NCBI GenBank assembly: GCA_050943255.1
Contig: JBMNOV010000002.1
Coordinates: forward strand, 26,055-90,054
Direction: 5' to 3'
From: UBA4844 sp050943255
GTDB lineage: Bacteria > Bacillota > Syntrophomonadia > Syntrophomonadales > Syntrophomonadaceae
DNA length: 64,000 bases
Under the pieces are notes generated by a model. The model had not been told where the DNA came from, searched no databases, and was given only the letters and a program-made list of their open reading frames with translations. A program made the position numbers and the translations under genes. Within the stretch, counting starts at the first letter, position 1. Every line of letters begins with the position of its first letter. Shown here one piece after another: positions 8,826 through 17,003 of the stretch.

Positions 8826-8851
8826 GTTACCCGGGGACGTTCTTTTGTAAC
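8826..8851. repeat. Short dispersed repeat GTTAC-CCGGGGACGTTCTTTT-GTAAC
   Basis: The 26-bp element has GTTAC at one end and GTAAC at the other. Its core GGGGACGTTCTTTT is found again, inverted, at 11462-11478 (AAAAAGAACGTCCCC), and GGGGACGT occurs at 7112-7119. Such short repeats in intergenic gaps resemble REP elements moved by Y1 (RAYT) transposases, but no such transposase is in the window. Confidence 0.45.
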
Positions 8852-9033
8852 AGTGCAGTTTTAGTACCAGGTCCGATAAACTCCAATAATTATATCTTTC
8901 CGGTTACTAAGCATTTTACCATAAACAAAAGAATAACTATTGAGTTGGTGATATACTGACTGGTGCGTAATTTATATTCCATGATACAAGGACCTTAAAT
9001 GTATCGCAGAACCTTTGGCCAGGCTATAGTAGG

Positions 9034-9708
9034 TTATTGATCCCCCATTGCTTTTCCCTTTATTTCAATAACGACAACCTCAGGGGGATTAAATATCCGG
9101 GGCAAAAGAGGGTTATAAGAAACACCGCGGCTAACTATGTGAGTCAAAGAATCATGTTTATATACCCCACCAACATATTCAGGAAACCAGCCTTGATCAG
9201 GAGCAAAAAGTCCATTTAATATAAATGGTATCCTTACCTGGCCTCCATGAGCATGACCGGATAACACCAGATCAAAATGCGACTTTTTGTAAATTTCTAT
9301 TAATTCGGGCCGGTGAGCTAAGAGTATTTTAAATTCAGGCTTATTTTGCAATTCGGAAAAGACATTATAAAATTCCCCCTCCCAGTCTAAGTCAGGTCTC
9401 TCATATTTGACTATATCAGGGTCATCTACTCCCCCTATAATAATGGAGGAACCGTTAACATTAACTTGCTCATAACTATTTTCCAGAATAGTGACACCAT
9501 GTTTGCGAATTGTGTTCTTTATATTATAAATATCATTTGACCTAAATTCGTGATTTCCGGTTACGTAATATATAGGCGCAAACCCTTTTATGCCTTCAAG
9601 AAACTGTTCTGTGCCTGTAATTGGTACATGATCGTCAGCAATATCTCCTGCCAGTGCTACAATATCAGGTTTTTGTTTTTTCCCCGCGTTGGCCGCTGTA
9701 TTGATAAT
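9034..9708 (-). pseudogene. Calcineurin-like metallophosphoesterase, 5' end destroyed
   Basis: The open minus-strand frame runs from about 9708 to the stop at 9034. It shows the metal-binding motifs ALAGDIADDH, VTGNHEF, LLAHRPE and SGHAHGG in the right order for a YkuE/YaeI-type phosphoesterase. The leader and the first D-x-H motif are missing: around 9705 the sequence changes abruptly into an IS3 relic on the other strand. No ATG, GTG or TTG occurs in frame before 9351. The gene was therefore cut by the insertion and is very unlikely to be functional. Confidence 0.8.
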
Positions 9709-9709
9709 G

Positions 9710-9877
9710 GCCCCTCTAAAGTGTGAGATGTACTACCTAGGCAATTTCGAAGATTACGATAGCCTGGTAGCAGCCATTGAAGGTTACATACATTTCTACA
9801 ACCATGATAGACGTCAAAAGAAGCTAAACAAGCTGGCGCCTATGACCTATCGCCAGTTGCTTGAAAGTGCTGCATAA
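9710..9877 (+). pseudogene. IS3-family transposase OrfB, last ~55 codons
   Basis: The frame encodes PLKCEMYYLGNFEDYDSLV and the tail IHFYNHDRRQKKLNKLAPM, the usual C-terminus of IS3-type integrases (IS150-like group). All catalytic residues are gone. A terminator hairpin and a TGTCTACTTGACAGGG-like IS end (about 9936-9952) follow, so only the right end of the element is left. Confidence 0.75.
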
Positions 9878-9881
9878 ATAA

Positions 9882-9930
9882 CTGGACCCCGCTTATGGCG
9901 GAGTCCAGTGATAACATTTTTTATTTTTTC
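9882..9930 (+). terminator. Rho-independent terminator of the IS3 relic
   Basis: CTGGACCCCGC pairs with GGCGGAGTCCAG (9882-9908) with one mismatch and a tight loop, followed by a T-rich tract (9916-9930). Confidence 0.7.
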
Positions 9931-10008
9931 ATCTGTCTACTTGACAGGGAGCAGTTCAAGGTTCTGCGGGCTTTTGCCTTGATCAGGAATTTTTGAACAC
10001 CAATTTAG

Positions 10009-10131
10009 TTACTGGGGTTTATATAGTTTATGATTTATGGTAGTTTTTGGTGCGAAAGGTTGCTTTTCCAACCAGCCGACCAGATGTTCCTTTATTAAAT
10101 CTGCCACCTTAATTGTGAACGCAGTAAACAT
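10009..10131 (-). CDS. Possible 40-residue small protein downstream of the AbiEii-like gene
   Basis: An ATG at 10131, 19 bases after the AbiEii-like stop codon, has AAAGGG about 8 bases ahead and opens a 40-codon frame beginning MFTAFTIKVADLIKEH. I do not recognise it. It may be a real small gene of the same operon or part of an unrelated remnant; the stretch 9931-10150 holds nothing else I can name. Confidence 0.22.
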   Translation of the reverse strand: MFTAFTIKVADLIKEHLVGWLEKQPFAPKTTINHKLYKPQ

Positions 10132-10150
10132 CTGTGTGCCCTTTAAGTAA

Positions 10151-10786
10151 TTACTTTTTTAATTCCCATTCAAGCAATTCCTTTTGTCTTCGAAGAAAAT
10201 AAGATTTTATTTCCTCCCAGGAAATCTTCTTGAACATTTTAGGAGTAACTTCCCTATCTGCATCCTCAAAATATCCTAAACTTTTATAGATTAACATTGG
10301 TTGATATGAAGTAATCTTAAATTTATCTGAAAACAAGTTAATAAGTTTTTCAATCCTTATTACCTCTCTTTCTATAAAATACAGGTCAATAAAATCCTTT
10401 TTTGTTCCCCTTTGAACCAGGGCGATAAGTTTCATTAAAGCTATATCTTTAATACCTGCGATTTTTATTTGATTATAAACATGAAATTCCTCTAGTAAGG
10501 AGTAATGATAATAAAGAAAACTAATTTTTACATTTCCCATTAAACCATGTACAGTACCCATCTCTTGACCTGTTACTAAGAAATCGTCTATTTCTGATAA
10601 AGCAGAAACTAAACCAAAGGAGTCGAATTTATATATACTGAAAAAATCCAAGTCTTCTGACCAACGATGTCCAAGGTGTAAAGCTAAAGCAGTTCCACCG
10701 GCTAGGTAAAAATTATCTAGTAAGCTTTTGTCAGCTAATTTGCCAAGAAGGGCATGTTGATCCTGTGACATGATAAACTCATGCAT
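10151..10786 (-). CDS. AbiEii/AbiGii-type nucleotidyltransferase toxin
   Basis: The N-terminal half has the DUF1814/AbiEii nucleotidyltransferase core: FYLAGGTALALHLGHR followed by SEDLDFFS, whose D-x-D binds metal, and later IALMKLIALVQRGTKKDF with the conserved Lys and Asp. Length 211 is in the family range. Family members block growth by modifying tRNA or other targets with nucleotides and are held by a partner antitoxin. The start is the ATG at 10786, supported by AAGGAGG 7 bases ahead. It overlaps the upstream partner by 52 bases. Confidence 0.88.
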   Translation of the reverse strand: MHEFIMSQDQHALLGKLADKSLLDNFYLAGGTALALHLGHRWSEDLDFFSIYKFDSFGLVSALSEIDDFLVTGQEMGTVHGLMGNVKISFLYYHYSLLEEFHVYNQIKIAGIKDIALMKLIALVQRGTKKDFIDLYFIEREVIRIEKLINLFSDKFKITSYQPMLIYKSLGYFEDADREVTPKMFKKISWEEIKSYFLRRQKELLEWELKK

Positions 10787-11031
10787 CTAATGTCCTCCTT
10801 TGGTAAATTAAAATAATTTTGCCACATCGAAGCTGTTTTTTTGGAAAGGTTGCGGCTAGCTTTCACTACTTCAATCAGTTTATTTTGGCCAAAATGCTCA
10901 AAAGCCCATTTAACGGCCTCTAAATCTCCATATTCCAATAGTCGTTCTATAATAAAAAACCAGTTTTTTTGTAAATCTATTTCAATTTCACCATACTCCC
11001 AAAAAAATTTCCTGATTTTATCCGGCAACAA
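10735..11031 (-). CDS. DUF6922-like partner (probable antitoxin) of the AbiEii-type toxin
   Basis: A 98-residue protein (LPDKIRKFFWEYGE ..., RLLEYGDLEAVKWAFEHFG, VVKASRNLSKKTASMWQNYF). The repeated short helices with EYGD and SRNLSKKTASMWQ resemble the DUF6922 partners commonly found just before AbiEii genes. The TTG start at 11031 has GAGGTGA in front. The overlap with the toxin gene points to a coupled toxin-antitoxin operon. A TATAAT-like -10 lies at 11049-11054. The antitoxin role is inferred from order and family. Confidence 0.7.
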   Translation of the reverse strand: MLPDKIRKFFWEYGEIEIDLQKNWFFIIERLLEYGDLEAVKWAFEHFGQNKLIEVVKASRNLSKKTASMWQNYFNLPKEDIRCMSLSCHRINMPFLAN

Positions 11032-11220
11032 ACAATCACCTCAAATATATTATACCATACTTTGGTTTATTATAAACGGATACAAGGGGGAGTTTTCGTT
11101 GTGTCATTATGCCCTTTTATATTTACATACTTCCTATTATCCTTCGTTATTTCTAAACATTAATTGCCACTGTTACAACAGAAAAAAGGTTCTAGTATAA
11201 CAGCAATCAAGCAGCGCATG

Positions 11221-11385
11221 CTATTCCCCAATGCTTTTTACCAGAACGGGTTTTTTCCTCTTTCCATAGATTTGCTCCCAGGGGCCGAAATCCAGTTTGC
11301 CATCCGTTATTTGCAACCACAACTTCCCGGCCCATAATAGTACTTCTCAAATGAGCATCAGCATTGTGCACCGGTTACTGGTATC
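11221..11385 (-). pseudogene. Frameshifted remnant of a YjbQ (UPF0047) family gene
   Basis: On the minus strand one frame gives HNADAHLRSTIMGREVVVA (from 11368) and a second, one base off, gives ITDGKLDFGPWEQIYG and ends with VLVKSIGE and TAG at 11221-11223. Together these make the C-terminal third of YjbQ proteins; the break is one extra base near 11309-11313. The upstream part is missing. The region 11032-11578 otherwise holds one dispersed repeat and the promoter area of the next gene. Confidence 0.65.
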
Positions 11386-11461
11386 CCCATTTACCCACTG
11401 GTAGACTTCTATCAGGCGCTCAGGTTGCTGTGCCCTTAGGATTGCCTCAAGTTAAAAAGCA

Positions 11462-11478
11462 AAAAGAACGTCCCCTCG
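11462..11478. repeat. Inverted copy of the GGGGACGTTCTTTT repeat
   Basis: AAAAAGAACGTCCCCTCG is the reverse complement of the core of the element at 8826-8851. It lies next to the YjbQ relic in a gene-free stretch. Confidence 0.45.
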
Positions 11479-11578
11479 CTTCCTCGCCTCTCTCACTTCT
11501 AAAATTAATAGTATATATAATAGTTAGTAATATATAGTATAATTATTTATCATAACTTAAAAAGGAGGATTAACTTTA

Positions 11579-12649
11579 GTGAACAGAAACAAGTGGTTTA
11601 TTCTGCTGACCGGTCTTATTATTGGGGCATGTGCTGCCATTCTGGTCAAATTGGGTAATCCGGGTAACATGGGATTCTGTATAGCCTGTTTTGAAAGAGA
11701 TATTGCAGGATCACTGGGTCTACATCGAGCCGGAATTGTTCAGTACCTAAGACCAGAAATAATCGGTCTAATACTGGGAGCGATGCTGACGGCTATGACC
11801 AGCGGTGAATTCAAATCCCGGGGAGGATCATCTACTCTGGTACGATTTATATTAGGTGTATTTATGATGATTGGAGCTCTGGTTTTCCTGGGCTGTCCTT
11901 TACGGGATATACTCAGAATGTCTGGTGGAGATTTCAATGCTGTAGTTGGGTTTTTGGGCTTTATTGCTGGTGTAGCTGGTGGGGTATTCTTCCTTAAACG
12001 GGGCTTTAACCTAGGGCGAGCCGAATACAGCCATTCTAATGCTGGTGGATTATTATTACCCCTTATCTTTGCCTTTTTCCTATTCCTGCTCTTAAAGGGT
12101 ACAATCTTTAATCCGGAAGCAAGTGGCCCTCTATTTTTCAGCACCGAGGGACCGGGTTCTATGGCGGCACCGGTAATAATTTCCCTTGGGGCAGGATTGT
12201 TAGTTGGCTTTTTGGCTCAGCGTACCCGTCTATGTCTTAGTGGCGGAATCAGGGATTTCATTTTAATTAGAGATAGTTATTTGTTATTCGGTTTTCTGGG
12301 GATATTTGCTGGAGCTCTAATATTAAATTTGTTATTTGGTTTCTTCAAGCCTGGATTTACTGATCAACCAATAGCCCATACCATGCAGATGTGGAATTTC
12401 TTGGGATTGTTTTTGGTTGGCCTTACTGCTACTTTGCTGGGGGGTTGCCCTTTAAGGCAGCTTATCTTATCTGGTGAAGGAGATATGGATGCAGCCACGG
12501 TGGTAATAGGAATGATAGTTGGCGCTGCTTTCAGTCATAACTTCATGCTGGCTGCTTCACCTGCCGGAGTGGGAAACTATGGTCAAATAGCATGTGTTAT
12601 TGGAATTATATTAGTTAGTTGGATTGGATTTAGCTATCGAGAAGCATAG
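11579..12649 (+). CDS. YedE/YeeE (TsuA-like) sulfur or selenium compound permease
   Basis: A 356-residue membrane protein with about ten helices built as two similar halves. Conserved cysteines lie in GFCIACF, LGCPLRD, RLCLSGG and GGCPLRQ, as in YeeE/TsuA, where such cysteines pass thiosulfate through the membrane; YedE relatives are linked to selenium use. A TusA-like gene follows after 13 bases, the usual partner. The GTG start is preceded by AAAGGAGGAT; TATAAT occurs at 11538-11543. Whether S or Se is carried cannot be told here. Confidence 0.87.
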   Translation: MNRNKWFILLTGLIIGACAAILVKLGNPGNMGFCIACFERDIAGSLGLHRAGIVQYLRPEIIGLILGAMLTAMTSGEFKSRGGSSTLVRFILGVFMMIGALVFLGCPLRDILRMSGGDFNAVVGFLGFIAGVAGGVFFLKRGFNLGRAEYSHSNAGGLLLPLIFAFFLFLLLKGTIFNPEASGPLFFSTEGPGSMAAPVIISLGAGLLVGFLAQRTRLCLSGGIRDFILIRDSYLLFGFLGIFAGALILNLLFGFFKPGFTDQPIAHTMQMWNFLGLFLVGLTATLLGGCPLRQLILSGEGDMDAATVVIGMIVGAAFSHNFMLAASPAGVGNYGQIACVIGIILVSWIGFSYREA

Positions 12650-12662
12650 GAGGTGCTGATAC

Positions 12663-12872
12663 ATGGAGAAACTTGATGTACGCGGACTTAGCTGTCCAGT
12701 TCCGGTATTACGAACTAAAAAAATTATAGATAATGGTGTTACTGAGCTGCATATAGTAGGCAGCAGCCAGGTTTCCAAAGAAAATGTAATTAGATTGGCT
12801 AAGTCGCAGGGCTTTGAAATAGATATAAAATTAGATAATAAGGATTTATGGGAAATAGAAATCCGAAAATAG
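12663..12872 (+). CDS. TusA/SirA/YedF-family sulfur carrier
   Basis: The 69 residues show the family motif LDVRGLSCPVPVLRTKK with the active Cys in CPVPV, followed by the two-layer alpha/beta fold (VTELHIVGSSQVSKENVIRLAKSQGFEI). TusA proteins carry sulfur as a persulfide; the YedF type accompanies YedE. AGGAGGTG precedes the ATG by 7 bases, and the gene is in an operon with the permease, which suggests that imported sulfur or selenium is handed to this carrier. Confidence 0.9.
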   Translation: MEKLDVRGLSCPVPVLRTKKIIDNGVTELHIVGSSQVSKENVIRLAKSQGFEIDIKLDNKDLWEIEIRK

Positions 12873-12943
12873 GTTATTAGATACATAACAAAAGCTTCCC
12901 TTTGCATTCTACTACCATTAACTAAAAAGCATGCTAAAATATT

Positions 12944-12972
12944 ACTAGGTAAACTAAATCAGTTTACCTAGT
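12944..12972. promoter_or_regulatory. Perfect 11-bp inverted repeat ahead of the exporter operon
   Basis: ACTAGGTAAAC (12944-12954) and GTTTACCTAGT (12962-12972) form a perfect palindrome with a 7-base centre, about 95 bases before the HlyD start. TTCCTTTTT follows, so it could terminate the TusA transcript. It also looks like an operator for the TetR regulator encoded at the end of the exporter operon. Both readings are inference. Confidence 0.5.
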
Positions 12973-13065
12973 TTCCTTTTTATATATTTTAGATGACTGC
13001 AATGCTATTCCCATATATCATAGCAATTTATTAATTAATCAAACTAATACGGGGGAGGTAGTTTT

Positions 13066-14055
13066 TTGCGTAAGAAAATTGGCTTGATAGTATTTTTTAT
13101 TTTACTGACGAGTATTGCTATCTGGTTATATCTATATTATTCCCATCCCCAAGCAGATACCCTTAAGGCCAGTGGAACAATTGAAGCAACAACTGTTGAT
13201 ATCTCCGCCCGTATTTCAGGAACACTAGTTAGCCTGAATTTACAGGAAGGACAAACAGTAGAAAAAGGGCAAATAGTAGCGGAACTTTCCCGCAGTGACC
13301 TAGTTGCGCAAAAGGAACGGGATGCTATGGCTGTTATGGTAGCTCAGGCTAATTTGGAAAACCTCCGCTCAGGTGCTCGCAGGCAGGAACTGGAGCAAGC
13401 CCGCAGCAATGTCAATATAGCCCAAATAAATTTAGCTAAGGCACAGCAAGACCTGGACAAAATAAAGGTTTTGGCTGAGGCGGGGGCAGTTTCCCAGGAT
13501 AAGCTGGATGAAACCCAGAATATTGTCGATCAAAGGAAATACCAGTTAGAAATAGCACAGGCTCAGCTTAGCCTTATAGAAGCTGGCAATCGTCCGCAAA
13601 CTATCGCTGCTGCTGAAGCTGAACTGGAACGCAACAAAGCAATCTTGCAAGCCAGTCAAAGTATATTGGATGATCTAAAGTTAGCAGTACCCATTAGTGG
13701 TACTATTTTAAGCCGCAACTATGAACCTGGCGAGTATGTGCAGGCCGGAAGCTCCCTGGCTACCATCGCTGATTTGAATAACATGTGGATAAAAGTCTAT
13801 ATTCCAATAGATGACCTGCCCCAAATAAAACTAGGGCAAAAAGTATATTTTACTATAAGCGGGGACAGCCAGCGCTACAGCGGCACCATCATTAATATTG
13901 CTTCCCAGGGCGAGTTTACTCCCAAAACCATTCAAACGGAAAAGGAACGTACTAATGTCGTTTTTGCTGTCAAGATCGGTTTTAACAATAAAAATGGTGC
14001 TCTAAAAATTGGTATGCCCGCTGATGTAGTATTTGGTGAGGATTCAATTCCATGA
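13066..14055 (+). CDS. HlyD-type periplasmic adaptor / membrane fusion protein (YbhG-like)
   Basis: One N-terminal membrane helix (about 4-25) is followed by a barrel/lipoyl half (ISARISGTLVSLNLQEGQTVEKGQIVAELSR, about 47-77 split here by function), a long coiled coil rich in Gln, Ala and Glu (about 80-205), the second lipoyl half (AVPISGTILSRNYEPGEYV) and a beta-barrel end. The TTG start at 13066 is supported by GGGGGAGG six to seven bases ahead. It overlaps the first ATPase gene by 4 bases and opens a YbhGFSR-like drug exporter operon. Confidence 0.9.
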   Translation: MRKKIGLIVFFILLTSIAIWLYLYYSHPQADTLKASGTIEATTVDISARISGTLVSLNLQEGQTVEKGQIVAELSRSDLVAQKERDAMAVMVAQANLENLRSGARRQELEQARSNVNIAQINLAKAQQDLDKIKVLAEAGAVSQDKLDETQNIVDQRKYQLEIAQAQLSLIEAGNRPQTIAAAEAELERNKAILQASQSILDDLKLAVPISGTILSRNYEPGEYVQAGSSLATIADLNNMWIKVYIPIDDLPQIKLGQKVYFTISGDSQRYSGTIINIASQGEFTPKTIQTEKERTNVVFAVKIGFNNKNGALKIGMPADVVFGEDSIP

Positions 14056-14975
14056 TAATATGCAGGAATTTAAGCAAGCGATTTGAAGAAATTCAGGCTT
14101 TGGATAATATTAACCTGAAAGTTAAACGCGGTGAAATTTGGGGACTTGTCGGACCTGATGGAGCCGGCAAAACCACGCTTATACGCACAATTTGTGGTCT
14201 AATTAAACCTGACTATGGGGAAATAGAACTACTGGGTTATCCTCCGCATGAGCAGGACAAAATTAGTTCCCGTCTAGGTTATATGCCGCAAAGATTCAGT
14301 TTGTATGGAGATCTTACCGTAATGGAGAACATATTTTTCTTCGGAGCTATGTATGCAATAGACAAAAAAACAATCCGCGATAGAGCTGTAAAAATCCTGC
14401 AGATTACAGGGATGAACCGTTTTCAAAATCGTTTGGCTGATCAGCTTTCCGGGGGAATGAAACAGAAACTAGCTCTTACCACGGCTTTGATCACCCGCCC
14501 GGAAGTGCTGTTATTAGATGAACCCACCTATGGAGTAGATCCGGAATCCCGCAAGGAATTCTGGAAAATCCTTTATCGGCTTAATCAGGAAGGTATAACT
14601 ATTCTGGTTTCTACCCCTTATATGGATGAAGCTGAGCAGTGCCATCAGGTTGCTTTTATTAACCAAGGACAAATCAAAGCAGTTGATTCTCCCCACGGCT
14701 TGCGTCAGTCTTGGGGCCATCAGGTTCTGGAACTTCGCATAGACAGTCGTGATCCGAAGATTTTAAGCAATGTTCCGGAATTACTGGATGTTTCTTTTTA
14801 CGGTTACAAATATAGGGTGGTAGTTGATAATGAAGAGCAAGCCCGAGAAAATATAGAAGACCATTTAAATAAATTAGGTCTCACCATACTAGAAATAACC
14901 AGGACAGTTCCATCTATGGAGGATGTTTTTGTCGCCCTGGCGGAAGATGAGGCAGACCATGGAATTCGCAATTGA
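14052..14975 (+). CDS. ABC transporter ATP-binding protein, first half of a YbhF-like pair
   Basis: Walker A reads GPDGAGKTT (Asp where Asn is usual), signature LSGGMKQK, Walker B VLLLDEPTYGVDP and the switch region is VSTPYMDEAEQ, with Pro in place of the usual switch His. The C-terminal 90 residues are the accessory domain of drug-export ATPases. In E. coli YbhF the two ATPase units are one polypeptide; here they are separate genes overlapping by 17 bases. The deviations suggest this unit may be the weaker ATPase. Confidence 0.9.
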   Translation: MIICRNLSKRFEEIQALDNINLKVKRGEIWGLVGPDGAGKTTLIRTICGLIKPDYGEIELLGYPPHEQDKISSRLGYMPQRFSLYGDLTVMENIFFFGAMYAIDKKTIRDRAVKILQITGMNRFQNRLADQLSGGMKQKLALTTALITRPEVLLLDEPTYGVDPESRKEFWKILYRLNQEGITILVSTPYMDEAEQCHQVAFINQGQIKAVDSPHGLRQSWGHQVLELRIDSRDPKILSNVPELLDVSFYGYKYRVVVDNEEQARENIEDHLNKLGLTILEITRTVPSMEDVFVALAEDEADHGIRN

Positions 14976-15864
14976 AACCTATAATCTAACGCGCCAATTT
15001 GGAGACTTTACCGCAGTTGATTCACTGGATCTGGCCATTAAGCCGGGTGAAATCTGCGGATTTTTAGGTCCTAATGGTGCGGGCAAATCAACTACCATTC
15101 GTATGCTTTGCGGTATCTTAAAGCCCAGTTCCGGAAGCGGCAGTGTACTAGGTTATGATCTGGTACGCGAGAGTGAACTCATAAAAAGGCGAATAGGTTA
15201 TATGTCGCAAAAGTTCAGTCTCTACGACGATTTGACTGTATTGGAAAACATCGATTTCTATGCCGGATTATATAACATTACCCGTCGGCAGCGGCGGGCC
15301 CGGATCCATGAGATACTGGAGCTGACGGGACTTATTAAACACTGTAATGAACCGACAGCCAACTTAAGTGTAGGCTTTAAACAGCGTTTGGCTTTAGCCT
15401 GTGCCATTATCTCGCCAGCAGATGTCCTTTTTTTGGATGAACCTACTAGCGGGGTTAGTCCTACGGCTCGGCGGGCTTTCTTCGATATAATCTATACCCT
15501 GGCCCAGGCAGGAACCACCGTCATCGTTAGCACTCATTTTATGGATGAAGCAGAACGTTGTGACCGTATTGCCTTTATGTCCCAGGGGAAATTGCTGGCC
15601 CTGGATCGCCCGGATCACTTAAAAAAAATGACCATAAAAGGTGTTATGGTAGAACTGGAACTACCCTCCCCCATGGAATGGCTACCTCGACTGGAAGCTT
15701 CGACCTGGGTAAAAGAAGCCAGCATTCATGGTTCACTCTTGCATGTATTACTACCGGATGAAAATGCCATATATGCACTAAAGGAACTTACCGGACAACA
15801 GCCGCGCGTGATAACCCCCAGCCTTGAGGACGTCTTTATCAATTTAGCCAGGAAAGAAGTGTGA
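14959..15864 (+). CDS. ABC transporter ATP-binding protein, second half of a YbhF-like pair
   Basis: I place the start at ATG 14959 (MEFAIETYNLTRQF), inside the end of the preceding gene, with GATGAGG ahead; a longer frame from 14923 would add 12 unlikely residues. Walker A is GPNGAGKST, signature LSVGFKQR (changed from LSGGQ), Walker B VLFLDEPTSGVSP, switch VSTHFMDEAE. It pairs with the preceding ATPase, and its GTGA overlaps the permease start. Confidence 0.9.
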   Translation: MEFAIETYNLTRQFGDFTAVDSLDLAIKPGEICGFLGPNGAGKSTTIRMLCGILKPSSGSGSVLGYDLVRESELIKRRIGYMSQKFSLYDDLTVLENIDFYAGLYNITRRQRRARIHEILELTGLIKHCNEPTANLSVGFKQRLALACAIISPADVLFLDEPTSGVSPTARRAFFDIIYTLAQAGTTVIVSTHFMDEAERCDRIAFMSQGKLLALDRPDHLKKMTIKGVMVELELPSPMEWLPRLEASTWVKEASIHGSLLHVLLPDENAIYALKELTGQQPRVITPSLEDVFINLARKEV

Positions 15865-16988
15865 TCGGCATGAGTATACAGCGAATCTTTGCAGTGGTTA
15901 AAAAAGAGTTTCTCCAAATGAAGCGTGATCGAATGACCCTGGGATTAATTTTTATGATACCGCTGATACAGTTAATTCTGTTCGGCTATGCCATTCAAAC
16001 CGAAGTTAAACATATTCCTACAGTTGTTTTTGATCAATCGCTTTCCACCTCCAGCCGGGATTTACTGGACTCATTTTCAGCCTCCGGCTACTTTGATATA
16101 AAATATACCGTTAATAGTTATACAGAGGTAACGCAAAAAATTGACAGCGGCCAGGCACAGGTAGGAATCATTTTTCCGCCTGATTTCTATCGTGCTTTGC
16201 AGCGGGGTGAGTCAGCACCCGTTCAAGTAATTGTGGATGCCAGTGACAACATGGTGGCCAACCAGGCCGTGGCAGTCGCCAATGCCATCGGGCTGATTAA
16301 ATCCCAGCAAATCCTAACGCAAAAAATGGCCTTTTCCGGAGGCCCCCCTTATGACATAAGAGTAAGACCTTGGTATAACCCTGACGGGGTTACTGCATAT
16401 TACATGGTACCGGCTATACTGGGCATGGTGGTAACCATGACCATGGTTATTATTACTGCAGTTGCCATCGTGCGGGAGCGGGAGAGAGGTACCATGGAGC
16501 AGCTTCTTGTTACCCCCATTAAACCGCTGGAATTGATGATTGGTAAAATTCTCCCCTACATTGTTCTTGGCTATATACAAATAACAGTAGCTTTGCTGGT
16601 AGGAGTTTTAATCTTTAATGTACCTATCCGGGGCAGCTTACTGCAGCTCTACTTATTAACCCTGTTTTTTATTACCGCATCACTGGGGTTAGGTTTAATG
16701 ATCTCCAACGTAGCCAAAAACCAGATGCAGGCTTTTCAAATGTCATTTTTTATAATGCTGCCCAGCATCTTGTTGTCTGGTTTCATGTTTCCCCGTTTAG
16801 CCATGCCTCAGGTTATATATTATTTAAGCTATGTAATCCCTTTGACCTATTATCTGGATATCATCCGGGGTATTATGCTAAAAGGAATAGGCTATCAGTA
16901 TTTGATGGGACAGGTTATTTCGTTATTTGTCTTTTCCATTGTCATGCTGACAATTAGTACCCTTAAGTTCCAAAAGAAGATAATTTAA
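15861..16988 (+). CDS. ABC-2 type permease (YbhS/YbhR-like)
   Basis: A 375-residue protein: an N-terminal helix (about 24-42), an external domain (about 45-170), then five to six helices with the ABC-2 motif VRERERGTMEQLLVTPI and YYLSYVIPLTYYLDIIRGI. The GTG start overlaps the ATPase stop by 4 bases; an ATG three codons on is the alternative. YbhGFSR has two such permeases; only one is present here, so it probably acts as a homodimer. Confidence 0.9.
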   Translation: MIGMSIQRIFAVVKKEFLQMKRDRMTLGLIFMIPLIQLILFGYAIQTEVKHIPTVVFDQSLSTSSRDLLDSFSASGYFDIKYTVNSYTEVTQKIDSGQAQVGIIFPPDFYRALQRGESAPVQVIVDASDNMVANQAVAVANAIGLIKSQQILTQKMAFSGGPPYDIRVRPWYNPDGVTAYYMVPAILGMVVTMTMVIITAVAIVRERERGTMEQLLVTPIKPLELMIGKILPYIVLGYIQITVALLVGVLIFNVPIRGSLLQLYLLTLFFITASLGLGLMISNVAKNQMQAFQMSFFIMLPSILLSGFMFPRLAMPQVIYYLSYVIPLTYYLDIIRGIMLKGIGYQYLMGQVISLFVFSIVMLTISTLKFQKKII

Positions 16989-17003
16989 AGTCAGGAGCAG
17001 TAT

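Noticed and set aside
11740..12144. 134-codon frame antisense to the YedE-like gene
   Set aside because: Arg/Pro-rich composition and full overlap with a clear membrane protein gene mark it as a shadow.
12944..12972. Palindrome as a plain terminator of the TusA gene
   Set aside because: It is about 70 bases behind the stop and the T-run is broken; operator use for the next operon seems at least as likely, so it was listed as regulatory.
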